A stretch of DNA of 64,000 nt from positions 1,488,001-1,552,000 of the forward strand of contig NZ_CP114903.1 in NCBI RefSeq assembly GCF_027497255.1, in the 5' to 3' direction. A program made the position numbers and the translations under genes. This DNA is from Micromonospora sp. WMMD882. Lineage in GTDB: Bacteria > Actinomycetota > Actinomycetes > Mycobacteriales > Micromonosporaceae. The first letter of the stretch is position 1, and each line of letters opens with the position of its first letter. Positions 7,659-18,473 of the stretch are shown here, one piece after another. The notes below the pieces were generated by a model, which worked only from the letters and a program-made list of their open reading frames with translations, had not been told where the DNA came from and did no database searches.

Positions 7659-9422
7659 ATGAGTTCCGCACCTGTACGGCCCGATCCGACCGCCGGACCG
7701 GGCACCGACGACGAGGCGACCCCGTTCGCCGACCTCGGCCTGCGTGACGAGCTGCTGGCCGCGCTCACCGCGCTCGGCTACGAGGAGCCCACGCCGATCC
7801 AGCGGGAGGCGATCCCGCCCCTGATGGCCGGCCGGGACCTGCTGGGGCAGGCCGCCACCGGCACCGGCAAGACCGCCGCGTTCGCGTTGCCGCTGCTGCA
7901 CCGGATGCCCGCCGACCGCTCCGGCGGTGACCCGGTGGCGTTGGTGCTGGTGCCGACGCGGGAGCTGGCGGTGCAGGTGTCCGAGGCGTTCCACCGGTAC
8001 GGCAAGGACCTGGGCGCCCGGGTCCTGCCGATCTACGGCGGCCAGCCGATCGGGCGGCAGTTGCGTGCCCTCGAGGCCGGGGTGGACGTGGTGGTGGCCA
8101 CCCCGGGGCGGGCGCTGGACCACATCGCCCGGGGCACGCTGCGTCTCGGTGACCTCGCCACGGTGGTGCTCGACGAGGCCGACGAGATGCTCGACATGGG
8201 CTTCGCCGAGGACATCGAGGCGATCCTGGAGCACACCCCGGCCGAACGGCAGACGGTGCTCTTCTCGGCGACGATGCCGAGCCGCATCGACGGGATGGCC
8301 CGCCAGCACCTCACCGATCCGGTACGCATCCTCATCGCCCGGGAGCAGCCGGTGGCCGGGGAGGCCCCCCTGGTGCGGCAGAGCGCGTACATCGTGGCGC
8401 GGGCGCACAAGCCGGCGGCGCTGGGCCGGGTCCTGGACGTCGAGTCGCCCACCGCGGCGATCGTGTTCTGCCGCAGCCGGGAGGAGGTCGACCGGCTCAC
8501 CGAGACGATGAACGGCCGGGGCTACCGGGCCGAGGCGCTGCACGGCGGGATGAGCCAGGAGCAGCGGGACCGGGTGATGGGCCGGCTGCGCGCCGGTACC
8601 GCCGACCTGCTGGTGGCGACCGACGTGGCGGCCCGGGGCCTGGACGTCGAGCAGCTCACGCACGTGGTGAACTACGACGTCCCGTCAGCGCCCGAGTCGT
8701 ACGTGCACCGGATCGGGCGGGTCGGCCGGGCCGGTCGGGAGGGGGTGGCGATCACCCTCGCCGAGCCGCGGGAGCACCGGATGCTCAAGACCATCGAGCG
8801 GGTGACCGGGCAGCGGATCGCCATCGACAAGATTCCCACGGTGGCCGACCTGCGGACCCGACGCCTTGAGCTGACCCAGGCGGCGCTGCGGGAGAGCCTG
8901 CTGGAGGACGACCTGGAGCCGTTCCGGGTGATCATCGAGTCGTTGTCGGACGAGTTCGACATGATCGAGGTGGCCCTCGCGGCGGTGAAGCTCGCCCACG
9001 AGGCCACCTCCCCCGGCACCGACGACGACGAGGAGATCCCGCAGGCGGCGGTCCGCGCGCCCCGCGAGGGCCGGCCGGGGCACGACGGGCGGGGTGAGCG
9101 CCGGCCGTCCTCCCGGCCCCGCGGCGCCGGCACCACGCAGGTGTTCATCGGGCTGGGCCGGCGGGCCGGGGTACGCCCGCAGGACCTGGTCGGGGCGATC
9201 ACCGGGGAGACCCGGATCAGTGGCCGGGAGATCGGCTCGATCGAGATCGCCGACCGGTTCTCGCTGGTGGAGGTGCCGCAGGCGGTGGCCGACGAGGTGA
9301 TCGCCGGGCTGCGGGGCAGCACCATCAAGGGCCGCAAGGCGACCGTGCGCCGGGACCGCGACGGCGAGGGCGAGGGTGAGCGCCGCTTCGACGGCGGCGA
9401 CCGCAGGCACCCCCGCCGCTGA
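7659..9422 (+). CDS. DEAD-box ATP-dependent RNA helicase (DeaD/CsdA type)
   Basis: A 587-residue protein with the full helicase core: a Q motif ending at PTPIQRE, Walker A ATGTGKT (66-72), PTREL, DEAD within VVLDEADEMLDMGF, SAT, and the C-terminal motif VHRIGRVGRAGREG. After a charged linker (about 440-485) comes a DbpA-type RNA-binding domain starting VFIGLGRRAGVRPQDLVGAI. It probably unwinds rRNA or mRNA structure, including at low temperature. An AAAGG ribosome site precedes ATG 7659. It is monocistronic, ending before a strong hairpin shared with lon. Confidence 0.93.
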   Translation: MSSAPVRPDPTAGPGTDDEATPFADLGLRDELLAALTALGYEEPTPIQREAIPPLMAGRDLLGQAATGTGKTAAFALPLLHRMPADRSGGDPVALVLVPTRELAVQVSEAFHRYGKDLGARVLPIYGGQPIGRQLRALEAGVDVVVATPGRALDHIARGTLRLGDLATVVLDEADEMLDMGFAEDIEAILEHTPAERQTVLFSATMPSRIDGMARQHLTDPVRILIAREQPVAGEAPLVRQSAYIVARAHKPAALGRVLDVESPTAAIVFCRSREEVDRLTETMNGRGYRAEALHGGMSQEQRDRVMGRLRAGTADLLVATDVAARGLDVEQLTHVVNYDVPSAPESYVHRIGRVGRAGREGVAITLAEPREHRMLKTIERVTGQRIAIDKIPTVADLRTRRLELTQAALRESLLEDDLEPFRVIIESLSDEFDMIEVALAAVKLAHEATSPGTDDDEEIPQAAVRAPREGRPGHDGRGERRPSSRPRGAGTTQVFIGLGRRAGVRPQDLVGAITGETRISGREIGSIEIADRFSLVEVPQAVADEVIAGLRGSTIKGRKATVRRDRDGEGEGERRFDGGDRRHPRR

Positions 9423-9443
9423 GCGCCGCCGCCGGACGTCGCG

Positions 9444-9483
9444 ACGGCCCCCCGCTGACGCCTCGCGCGCAGCAGGGGGCCGT
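9444..9483. terminator. Bidirectional terminator between the helicase gene and lon
   Basis: A perfect 14-bp stem (9444-9457 with 9470-9483) and a 12-base loop. It lies between two convergent genes and ends 15 bases from the lon stop codon. Confidence 0.75.
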
Positions 9484-9497
9484 TCGCGTAACCGCCG

Positions 9498-11828
<2,331 letters not shown>

Positions 11829-11852
11829 CGAACACCTGCCATCAGGGTTGGA

Positions 11853-11873
11853 CTTGAGCGTGTCTGACTCAAG
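11853..11873 (-). promoter_or_regulatory. HAIR element (HspR operator) of lon
   Basis: CTTGAGC, a 7-base spacer and ACTCAAG match the HAIR consensus CTTGAGT-N7-ACTCAAG with one mismatch. It sits directly upstream of the lon start. HspR is not encoded in the window. The known precedent is HspR repression of lon, dnaK and clpB in Streptomyces. Confidence 0.85.
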
Positions 11874-12234
11874 TCGTCGGCCCGACCCCTTGTTCCACGG
11901 TGTGACCCAGCACACACCCTGCCCACTTCCGCCGAGTGGCACCGGACGGGTGTCGTCGGCCGCCACGTTTTGCACAACAGGAACGTGAAGCGGATCACGT
12001 TCCGTTGTTGCGTAAACTGCGGAGCACGAACCGACCCGCCGTCGCCGCGCCCGGCGGGCTACGTCGACCTGCACGAAGACCCCGTCGGGCGACCAGCAAT
12101 TTCCACGCTGAGGGTGGATTTCAGGGCCCGGCAGGGCAGCGTCGCAATGCCAGTCGCCGCGTATTGTTGCGGATTTGCGGTGTGATACGTCAAACTCTTA
12201 GCCACAACCGGCGCCACACAAGGAGTAATCGACG
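11874..12234. other. lon-lsr2 divergent intergenic region
   Basis: No convincing gene is seen. It holds the lon promoter side, a 24-bp palindrome at 11980-12003 and the leader of lsr2. The last 120 bases are less GC-rich, and AAGGAG (about 12220) serves lsr2. The short frames here lack family resemblance. Confidence 0.5.
11980..12003. promoter_or_regulatory. 24-bp perfect-arm palindrome, operator candidate
   Basis: GGAACGTGA and TCACGTTCC are perfect 9-base inverted arms around a 6-base spacer. A further ACAAC/GTTGT match flanks them beyond a 2-base bulge. It lies between lon and lsr2, about 230 bases before lsr2, and is separate from the HAIR box. The size and symmetry fit a dimeric repressor site. 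The cognate protein is unknown. Confidence 0.5.
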
Positions 12235-12582
12235 ATGGCCAGGAAAGTAATCACAGTTCTGACGGACGACCTCGACGGCGGAAAGGCCGACCGGACGGTC
12301 GAGTTCGGGCTCGACGGCGTCATGTACACCATCGATGTGTCGGACGAAAACGCGGGGGTGCTCCGCAAGGCCCTGGACCCCTACATCAACGCTGGCCGGC
12401 GCATCGGCCGAGGCGCGGTCGAGAGCACCCGCGGGTCGCGCCGTCCCGGTCGTCCCGCGACGTCCGGAATGGATCGTGAGCAGAACCGCGCCATCCGCGA
12501 ATGGGCCACCAAGAACGGCTACGAGATTTCCGAGCGGGGTCGCATCCCCGTCTCGGTCGTCGAGGCCTACAAGAACCGCTGA
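12235..12582 (+). CDS. lsr2: Lsr2 nucleoid-associated protein
   Basis: A 115-residue protein with the Lsr2 layout. The N-terminal dimerisation domain starts [15 protein letters not shown] and includes [16 protein letters not shown] basic linker with GSRRPGRP follows, then a C-terminal DNA-binding domain, [19 protein letters not shown], whose RGR motif enters the minor groove of AT-rich DNA. Lsr2 bridges DNA and silences AT-rich and horizontally acquired genes, including biosynthetic clusters. AAGGAG precedes ATG 12235. This may be one of several paralogues in such genomes. Confidence 0.95.
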   Translation: MARKVITVLTDDLDGGKADRTVEFGLDGVMYTIDVSDENAGVLRKALDPYINAGRRIGRGAVESTRGSRRPGRPATSGMDREQNRAIREWATKNGYEISERGRIPVSVVEAYKNR

Positions 12583-12777
12583 GCCACCCGGCTCCCGCAT
12601 TACCCCCGCCCCGGAGCCCGGCCCGCACGCTGGGAATCACCGACCGCGCCGGTCGGGTCACCCTCTGCCCGCCCCACCCCCCAGGGGCCGAGCAGACGCA
12701 CCGTGCCCCCGTTCCACGTTTCCGGCCGGCCGGGCCGCCGACCGCACGGCGACCCGGCCGGGACCGATCGGGGACGG

Positions 12778-13962
12778 TCAGCGACCCACCCGGATCCGCA
12801 CCACGTCGAATGCCGGGGTCTGGTTGGCCCGCTCCATCATCGGCAACCGGTGCGAGCCGTCGCCGGCCCAGACCGCGCACTGGGCGACACCCGACTCCGG
12901 CAGGCCCGGCACCTGGATGCTGACCTCGTCCGGCTGCGCGCCGCCGCCACCGTCCTCGGTGGCCACGAAGAACGCCGGCACCGCCGCCGGGTCCGGCGGC
13001 GTCCGGGTGCTGCCGAGCATCCGGCAGGCGGTGTGGAAGTGCCCACGCACCAGCCCCTGGTCGTTGAGCAGGGAGCTCTCCAGGTAGTACCCGCCCTGCC
13101 CGGCGGCCAGGAAGCGGTCCCGCACCAGGTTGCGGGTGGCGACGCGCAGGGTGAACGCCTGGTTGACCCGGACCTGGTTGGGGAAGCGGGTGATCAGCAG
13201 CGACGGGTTGTTCGCCGCGCTGCCCACCTCGCCGAAGGCGGTGCTGACGCACCGGTTGCCGTTCTGGAAGCCGTCGTGGGGCTGGAGCCGGCTGTCGTCG
13301 CAGTCGTCGGCGAGCACGTCCAGCCCGTTGTCGCCGTCGTCGTCCCCGTCGTCGTCGCCGCCGCTGCTGCCGGAGGTGGTGACCTGGCACTCCGCGAGCC
13401 GGTCCAGACCCTCCGGCCGGGCGGCCACCCGGCCGATCGCCAGCGTGATCCGCTCCAGGGTGGCCCGACGCTTGTCGGCCAGCGGCCCCAGGACGGCCGC
13501 CCGGACGAACGCCTCACCCCGGTCCCCGTCGGCGGCCAACCTACGGTCCGCCTCGGCGATCTGGGTCTGGAGCAGGTTCAGGTTCCGGGTCACCTCGTCG
13601 CGGGCCCGGTCGGGAATCTCCGGCAGTTGCGCCGCCACGTCCGGGCAGCTCACCACCCGGGTCGTGGCCGGGCCGCCGGAACGGCACTCCTGCACCGACA
13701 TCTGGCCGTCACCCCAGTGGTTACGGACGTCCCGCCCGTTCTGCCGGCTCACCGTGGTGCCACGGCCGCCCGGCGCCGTCGCGCCCGGCGCGGGGGCGAC
13801 ACACGCGCCGGCGGCGCTGGCGGTGCTGCGGCGGTCCTCGGCCGAGGAGATCTGGGTGACCGCGACGATCCCCGCGAAGACGGCGAGCGTGCCGACCACC
13901 GCCAGCACCCTCGTGCTCCGTGCGCGCCCCGTCGACCGGCGCGCCCGTGTGAACCTGCGCAT
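12778..13962 (-). CDS. Secreted or membrane-anchored hypothetical protein
   Basis: A 394-residue protein with a very basic N-terminus and one hydrophobic segment, STRVLAVVGTLAVFAGIVAV, so it is exported or anchored once in the membrane. The exterior part has several Cys pairs (ACVAP, VQECR, VSCPD, AECQV, ADDCDD, NRCVS, TACRM, AQCAV) suited to disulfides. It also has an acidic Asp/Gly run near residue 215 (GGDDDGDDDGD) that could bind calcium. The middle (QTQIAEADRRLA) is helical. I recognise no family. AAGGAG before ATG 13962 fixes the start against longer frames. It stands alone, convergent with lsr2. Confidence 0.6.
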   Translation of the reverse strand: MRRFTRARRSTGRARSTRVLAVVGTLAVFAGIVAVTQISSAEDRRSTASAAGACVAPAPGATAPGGRGTTVSRQNGRDVRNHWGDGQMSVQECRSGGPATTRVVSCPDVAAQLPEIPDRARDEVTRNLNLLQTQIAEADRRLAADGDRGEAFVRAAVLGPLADKRRATLERITLAIGRVAARPEGLDRLAECQVTTSGSSGGDDDGDDDGDNGLDVLADDCDDSRLQPHDGFQNGNRCVSTAFGEVGSAANNPSLLITRFPNQVRVNQAFTLRVATRNLVRDRFLAAGQGGYYLESSLLNDQGLVRGHFHTACRMLGSTRTPPDPAAVPAFFVATEDGGGGAQPDEVSIQVPGLPESGVAQCAVWAGDGSHRLPMMERANQTPAFDVVRIRVGR

Positions 13963-14106
13963 CGCTGGGTTCTCCTTTTCGATCCGCCGTGCCTTCGCCC
14001 ACCACGGGGCGAGCATGATCCTGTCCGTTCGGGCGGAGGTACGGACCCGCGCCGCGGAAGGTTCAACGCCTCGGCACACGCGGCCGGCGGAACCCGGCCG
14101 GGAGAG

Positions 14107-14976
14107 TCAGTCGAAGCTGAGGTGGTCCAGGTCGAACGGTCTGGCCATCTCGTCCCGACGGGCGCGCAGCCGGGCCACGTCCCGCCCCAACTCGCCCCGG
14201 GGCACCGTCACCGGCGCCCCGGCGTCGAGCGCCCGCAGCCGGTGACCGATCGCCGCGGCGGCCAGATCCTCGGCCAGTCGGGTGGCGTCCACCCCACAGG
14301 TGAAGCGGTGCTCCCACACCCGGACCCGCTCGACCAGGCACCGGCCGGGGCTCGTCTCGACCCAGCCCCAACCCTCGGCGGGGCCGTCCGTCCAGCGCAC
14401 GCGCAGCCCGCGCAGGATCGGGTCGACGAGCTGCCGCCCCACGTACGCCTCCACGGCGGCGGCCCGGGCGATCGCGCCCAGGTCGTTGACGGGGCCGCTG
14501 CGACCGTCCGGAAGGCGACCGATGATGTCCCGGAAGCCGACCGGCGCCGGATCCGGGTCGAACCGCTCCGGCATTCCGGCGCTGTAGCCCCGGGCGTCGA
14601 TGAGGTACTCCACCAGCCGCCGCCCGTGCGTGTCGGCCCGCAACGTCGCCGATTCGACGTGCAGCGACGCCAGACCGACCGCCGCGCAGACCGCCTGACG
14701 CAGCCGCACGTCCCGTCGGGCCGCCGCGGTGGCCGGCGGCGGGGCCAGCACCACCACGAAGACCGGCCGACCGGTGTCCGCGTCGGACACGACGAAGTCC
14801 AGCACGGCCCGTCCCGCCACGCTCCACTGGTGACCGGTGATCCCCGGCGGGCGCCTGAGCAGCAGCTCACCGAGCCGACGGTCGGCGTACACGAGATGAC
14901 CGCCCCGCTCCAGCGCCGGCGCGCGTCCGGTGGCCTGCGGCGGGCGCGGCGGGGCGCCGTCGTCGGTGATCGTCAT
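14107..14976 (-). CDS. Hypothetical protein, DUF2726-like N-terminal half
   Basis: A 289-residue protein. Residues about 30-120 show the shape of a DUF2726/nuclease-like fold: VYADRRLGELLLR, then AVLDFVVSDADTGRPVFVVV, then a run ending AAVGLASLHVESATL. The DFV..D....PV pattern is the characteristic part. The C-terminal half (VEAYVGRQLVDPIL onward) matches nothing I know. It would be soluble and cytoplasmic. The start is ATG 14976 behind GAGAGGGA. The family link is tentative. Confidence 0.5.
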   Translation of the reverse strand: MTITDDGAPPRPPQATGRAPALERGGHLVYADRRLGELLLRRPPGITGHQWSVAGRAVLDFVVSDADTGRPVFVVVLAPPPATAAARRDVRLRQAVCAAVGLASLHVESATLRADTHGRRLVEYLIDARGYSAGMPERFDPDPAPVGFRDIIGRLPDGRSGPVNDLGAIARAAAVEAYVGRQLVDPILRGLRVRWTDGPAEGWGWVETSPGRCLVERVRVWEHRFTCGVDATRLAEDLAAAAIGHRLRALDAGAPVTVPRGELGRDVARLRARRDEMARPFDLDHLSFD

Positions 14977-15063
14977 GGTCCGTCCCTCTCGTGCCGGCCA
15001 GAGTCTAGGACGCCGGTCACGCCCGTCACCCGGCACGGTCGGTGGTCTTCTACCCTCGGACGC

Positions 15064-16182
15064 ATGCTGCACCGTGGCCGCCCCCTGGACCGGCTGACCA
15101 AACAGAGTCTGGTCACCGTGTCCCATGCGATCGAGCAGGCCGCGTCGGCCACCGCCGAGGACGGGCCGCTCGTGGTGTTCGCCCTGTTCCAGCGGATGCC
15201 GTACTTCGAGCGGGAGCGGGCGCGGTACGAGCGGATCGCGGCGGTGGCCGCGGTCACCGTGGTCGGCGCGGTGACCCCCACCGCGCCGACCGTCCTGCCG
15301 GAGCCGGTCACCGGAGTCCCCCTCGACGAGTCCGAGGAGCTGGCCCGGGAGTGGACGGTCGTGGCGCTGACCCCCCGGTTCGGAGCGGCCCTGGTCGCCC
15401 ACGACCGGATCGAGGTCGACCCGGCGGCGACCAGCCTGGAGGCCGGCCGGCTCTTCGACGGCTGGTGGGGGTTCCGCCGGGACGAAGCGTTGCACGAGGT
15501 GCTCCGGTTGCGCCGGACGCTTGCCGATCGCCTGCCCCCGGCCGTGCTGGCCGCCGTCGACGACGTGGTCGCCCGGGTCCGGGACCTGCCCGCCGCCCCC
15601 GGCGAGGCCCGCGGTGAGGCGGCGTTGCGGCTGCTGGCGGACCGGGTCGAGCGGGCCGGCCGGGTCGTCGCGGCGCCCCGGCGACGCGCCACCGGGGCGG
15701 ACACGCCGGTGCTCGACGAGGCGGCGCTGCTGCGGTGGGCCGGGCGGGGGGCCGCCTCCGGGTCGCTGCCCGTCGCGTTGGTAGGGGTCCGGGTGGAGGA
15801 GCCGGCCGGCGCGCCGGAACGGATCGGTCGACGCACCGCCGCCCGGGAGACCCAGGCGGTGCTCGGCGCGGTCACCGCCGCGCTGCGCCCGGTCGACCGG
15901 GCGGTACGCCTCGACGACCAGGAGTACCTGCTGGTGCTGCCGGCGCTGACCGAGCAGGCGGCGGTCGCCGTGGCCCACCGGGTCACCGAGCAGGTCGCCG
16001 GGCTGGCCCGGTCCTACCCTTTCGTCGCGTACGCGGTGCACGCGGCGGTCACCGTGACCGCCCGGCGGCCCCTGCCCGTGGGCGACCTGCGTTCGGCGCT
16101 GCGCTGGGCCGTCCGGGAAGGGGTGCCGGTGGCGACGCTCGGCGAGGAGAACCACCCCCCGCCGGCCAGCCGGCTGCGGTGA
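15064..16182 (+). CDS. DICT sensory domain protein with degenerate GGDEF-like half
   Basis: A 372-residue cytoplasmic protein. Residues about 12-160 match the DICT sensory domain, with SLVTVSHAIEQAA near the start and FALFQRMPYFERERARYERIA. DICT domains are found next to GGDEF, EAL and HTH domains in signalling proteins. Residues about 245-365 have a cyclase-like outline (PVALVGVRV through LVLPALTEQAAVAVAHRV and VTARRPLP) but no GGDEF signature, so no diguanylate cyclase activity is expected. The next gene starts within 15 bases of its stop, so they form an operon. Confidence 0.7.
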   Translation: MLHRGRPLDRLTKQSLVTVSHAIEQAASATAEDGPLVVFALFQRMPYFERERARYERIAAVAAVTVVGAVTPTAPTVLPEPVTGVPLDESEELAREWTVVALTPRFGAALVAHDRIEVDPAATSLEAGRLFDGWWGFRRDEALHEVLRLRRTLADRLPPAVLAAVDDVVARVRDLPAAPGEARGEAALRLLADRVERAGRVVAAPRRRATGADTPVLDEAALLRWAGRGAASGSLPVALVGVRVEEPAGAPERIGRRTAARETQAVLGAVTAALRPVDRAVRLDDQEYLLVLPALTEQAAVAVAHRVTEQVAGLARSYPFVAYAVHAAVTVTARRPLPVGDLRSALRWAVREGVPVATLGEENHPPPASRLR

Positions 16183-16196
16183 CGGGAGGCGACCGG

Positions 16197-16928
16197 GTGC
16201 GCGTGGTCTCGTTGGTGCCGTCGCTGACCGAGGCGGTCGCGGTCACCCTGCCCGGCGTGCTGGTCGGGGCGACCGACTGGTGCGCCCACCCGGCCGACCT
16301 CGACGTGCCCCGGGTCGGCGGCAGCAAGTACCCCGACCTGGAGCGGGTGCTCGCGCTCCGCCCGGACGTGGTCCTGTGCAACGTCGAGGAGAACCGTCGG
16401 GAGGACGCCGACACGCTCGCCGCCGCCGGCGTGCCGGTCCGGGTCACCTATCCGCGTACCGTGCCACAGGCCCTGGCCGAGCTGACGGACGTCCTCGCCG
16501 AGCTGGGCGCGGACCGGGAGCCGACCTGGCTCACCACCGCCCGGCGGGCCTGGACGACGCCGTCCGTCCCGGCGGCGCTCGCGAGCCGGGCCGTGGTCCC
16601 GGTCTGGCGGCGGCCCTGGGTGGTCCTCGGTGGCGACACCTTCGCCGGGGACGTGCTGCGTCGGCTCGGGGTGCGGCACCGCTACGCGACGGACCCGCGC
16701 CGGTACCCCCGCCCCGACCTGGCCGAGCTGCGCGGGCACCGGCCGGACCTGGTCGTGCTGCCGGACGAGCCGTACCGGTTCACCGCCGAGGACGGGCCGG
16801 ACGCCTTCCCCGGGGTGCCGTGCGCGTTGCTCTCCGGCCGACATCTGACCTGGTACGGCCCGTCGCTGGCCGAGGCGCGCGACGTGCTCGCGGCGCAACT
16901 GGCGCGTCCCGTCTCCCACCAGGGCTGA
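16197..16928 (+). CDS. BtuF-like helical-backbone metal receptor protein
   Basis: A 243-residue protein of the BtuF/TroA type: VRVVSLVPSLTEAV, then GATDWCAHP, then VGGSKYPDLERVLALRPDVV, and a second lobe with VVLGGDTFAGDVLRRLG. Family members bind cobalamin or haem-like ligands for ABC import. This one has no signal peptide or lipobox and no permease or ATPase nearby, so it may act in the cytoplasm. GTG 16197 follows GGGAGG at good spacing. An in-frame GTG overlapping the upstream stop (16179) is the alternative. Confidence 0.75.
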   Translation: MRVVSLVPSLTEAVAVTLPGVLVGATDWCAHPADLDVPRVGGSKYPDLERVLALRPDVVLCNVEENRREDADTLAAAGVPVRVTYPRTVPQALAELTDVLAELGADREPTWLTTARRAWTTPSVPAALASRAVVPVWRRPWVVLGGDTFAGDVLRRLGVRHRYATDPRRYPRPDLAELRGHRPDLVVLPDEPYRFTAEDGPDAFPGVPCALLSGRHLTWYGPSLAEARDVLAAQLARPVSHQG

Positions 16929-17135
16929 CCCACGCCCCCGGTTCCGGTCCGGCCCCGCCTCCGGTTCACGCCCCGGCCCTGGTCCGCGCCCGACGGGCCC
17001 GACGGGCCCGTGGAAAGGGGGGCGAAGGTCCCGGGTCGGCCGGGACCGGTCGGCCCTGCCCGCCACCGTCGCGCCGGGCTGGAATGGAGATGCCACCGGG
17101 AAGCGGTGCGAAGCGCGAAGGAAGGGACGGACACC

Positions 17136-17720
17136 ATGACCGCGACGATCGAGCGGAACACCGCCCGCGCCGCCACCCCGGCGGCGCCCACCGAGGCCCG
17201 GGTGAACGGGACCCCGGCGACCCGGACCGGGCGGGAGCGCGCCACCCGGTACGTCTTCGCCGGCATCCGGATCGCGCTCGGCTGGACCTTCCTCTGGGCC
17301 TTCCTCGACAAGACGTTCGGGCTGGGTCACGGCACCGAGGCGAAGAACGCCTGGATCGACGGCGGCAGCCCGACCAGGGGCTTCCTCGCCTTCGGCGCGG
17401 AAGGTCCGTTCCAGGGCGTCTACCACGGGATCGCCGGGGCGGCCTGGGCGGACTGGCTGTTCATGACCGGTCTGCTCGGCATCGGCCTGGCGCTGCTGCT
17501 CGGCATCGGCATGCGGATCGCGGCGGTGGCCGGTGGTCTGCTCTACGTGCTGATGTGGACGGTCGTGCTGCCCCCCGAGAACAACCCCTTCCTGGACGAG
17601 CACCTGATCAACGCGGCGCTGCTGGCCGGTCTCGCGCTGGTCGCCGCCGGCGACACCCTCGGCTTCGGTCGGGTCTGGGCGAAGCTCCCCCTCGTCCGGC
17701 GTCTGCGCTGGCTGCGCTGA
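17136..17720 (+). CDS. DoxX family membrane protein
   Basis: A 194-residue protein with a 38-residue polar N-terminus and four hydrophobic segments. The DoxX-like parts are FAGIRIALGWTFLWAFLDKT near the first helix and LFMTGLLGIGLALLLGIGMR in the third. DoxX/DoxD proteins are small quinone- or thiol-linked membrane proteins, but the role of this one cannot be told. GGAAGGGA precedes ATG 17136. It is followed by a perfect terminator, so it is probably monocistronic. Confidence 0.8.
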   Translation: MTATIERNTARAATPAAPTEARVNGTPATRTGRERATRYVFAGIRIALGWTFLWAFLDKTFGLGHGTEAKNAWIDGGSPTRGFLAFGAEGPFQGVYHGIAGAAWADWLFMTGLLGIGLALLLGIGMRIAAVAGGLLYVLMWTVVLPPENNPFLDEHLINAALLAGLALVAAGDTLGFGRVWAKLPLVRRLRWLR

Positions 17721-17765
17721 CCACGACCGGCGTCGGGCCGGGTGGGCCGGCGCGCCCACGACGGT

Positions 17766-17801
17766 AACGGCGGACGTCACCAAGCGGTGACGTCCGCCGT
17801 T
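17766..17801 (+). terminator. Perfect 16-bp terminator hairpin
   Basis: Arms 17766-17781 and 17786-17801 pair without mismatch around a 4-base loop, followed by a short T run. It is the clearest intrinsic terminator in the window and ends the DoxX transcript. Confidence 0.85.
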
Positions 17802-17902
17802 TCACGTGTCCCACCGCGGACCTGCCTCCTGGCGCGCATCGGCGTCGCACGATCCGGCAGGATCGATCTGAACAGTGATCGCACGGAGGCAGGAGAGCCA
17901 GG

Positions 17903-18271
17903 ATGAACAAGCCAGAGGTAGGCCCGATCGAGGGCGCGCCGCCCGCCGACCTCGTAATCGAGGACGTCACCGTCGGCGAGGGCCCCGAGGCGGAGCCGGG
18001 TCAGCTCGCCAGCGTGCACTACGTCGGCGTGGCGCACTCCACCGGCCGCGAGTTCGACGCCTCCTGGAACCGGGGGGAGACCTTCGAGTTCCGGCTCGGT
18101 GGCGGGCAGGTCATCTCCGGCTGGGACCGGGGCGTGGTGGGGATGCGGGTCGGTGGTCGCCGTCGGCTCACCATCCCGCCGCACCTGGGCTACGGCAGCC
18201 GGGGCGCCGGGGGCGTGATCAAGCCGAACGAGACGCTGGTCTTCGTCGTCGACCTGGTCGGCGTGAGCTGA
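17903..18271 (+). CDS. FKBP-type peptidyl-prolyl cis-trans isomerase
   Basis: A 122-residue single-domain FKBP. It has VHYVGVAHSTGREFDASWNR, then QVISGWDRGVVGMRVGGRRR, then IPPHLGYGSRGAGG and VFVVDLVGV, covering the whole fold and most of the FK506-pocket positions. It has no signal peptide and acts as a cytoplasmic prolyl isomerase and folding helper. GGAGAG precedes ATG 17903. It is monocistronic between hairpins. Confidence 0.93.
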   Translation: MNKPEVGPIEGAPPADLVIEDVTVGEGPEAEPGQLASVHYVGVAHSTGREFDASWNRGETFEFRLGGGQVISGWDRGVVGMRVGGRRRLTIPPHLGYGSRGAGGVIKPNETLVFVVDLVGVS

Positions 18272-18354
18272 CCCACGCCGCGACGGACCGACCGGCAGCG
18301 CCCGCCCGGCGGCGCCCGGCGCCCGGCGGATCAGCCGCTCGGCGGTCGCCACTT

Positions 18355-18399
18355 CGGTGATGTCGTGCCGCCACCAGCGACGACGACACGACATCACCG
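18355..18399. terminator. Convergent hairpin between FKBP and STAS genes
   Basis: A perfect 13-bp stem (18355-18367 with 18387-18399) with a 19-base loop, located between two convergent genes. Confidence 0.6.
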
Positions 18400-18473
18400 G
18401 AGACGGCGGGACGGACCCGGACAGGCCACGGCGAGCGGACGGCGGAGGCCGCCACCCGGGGCGAACCGGATGG

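Noticed and set aside
11936..12250. Small genes in the lon-lsr2 gap
   Set aside because: The frames lack ribosome sites and family likeness, and cross a palindrome and the lsr2 leader.
12703..16182. A plus-strand open frame of over 1100 codons
   Set aside because: Only its last third (from ATG 15064) has family likeness. The rest is antisense to two clear minus-strand genes and is an effect of high GC content.
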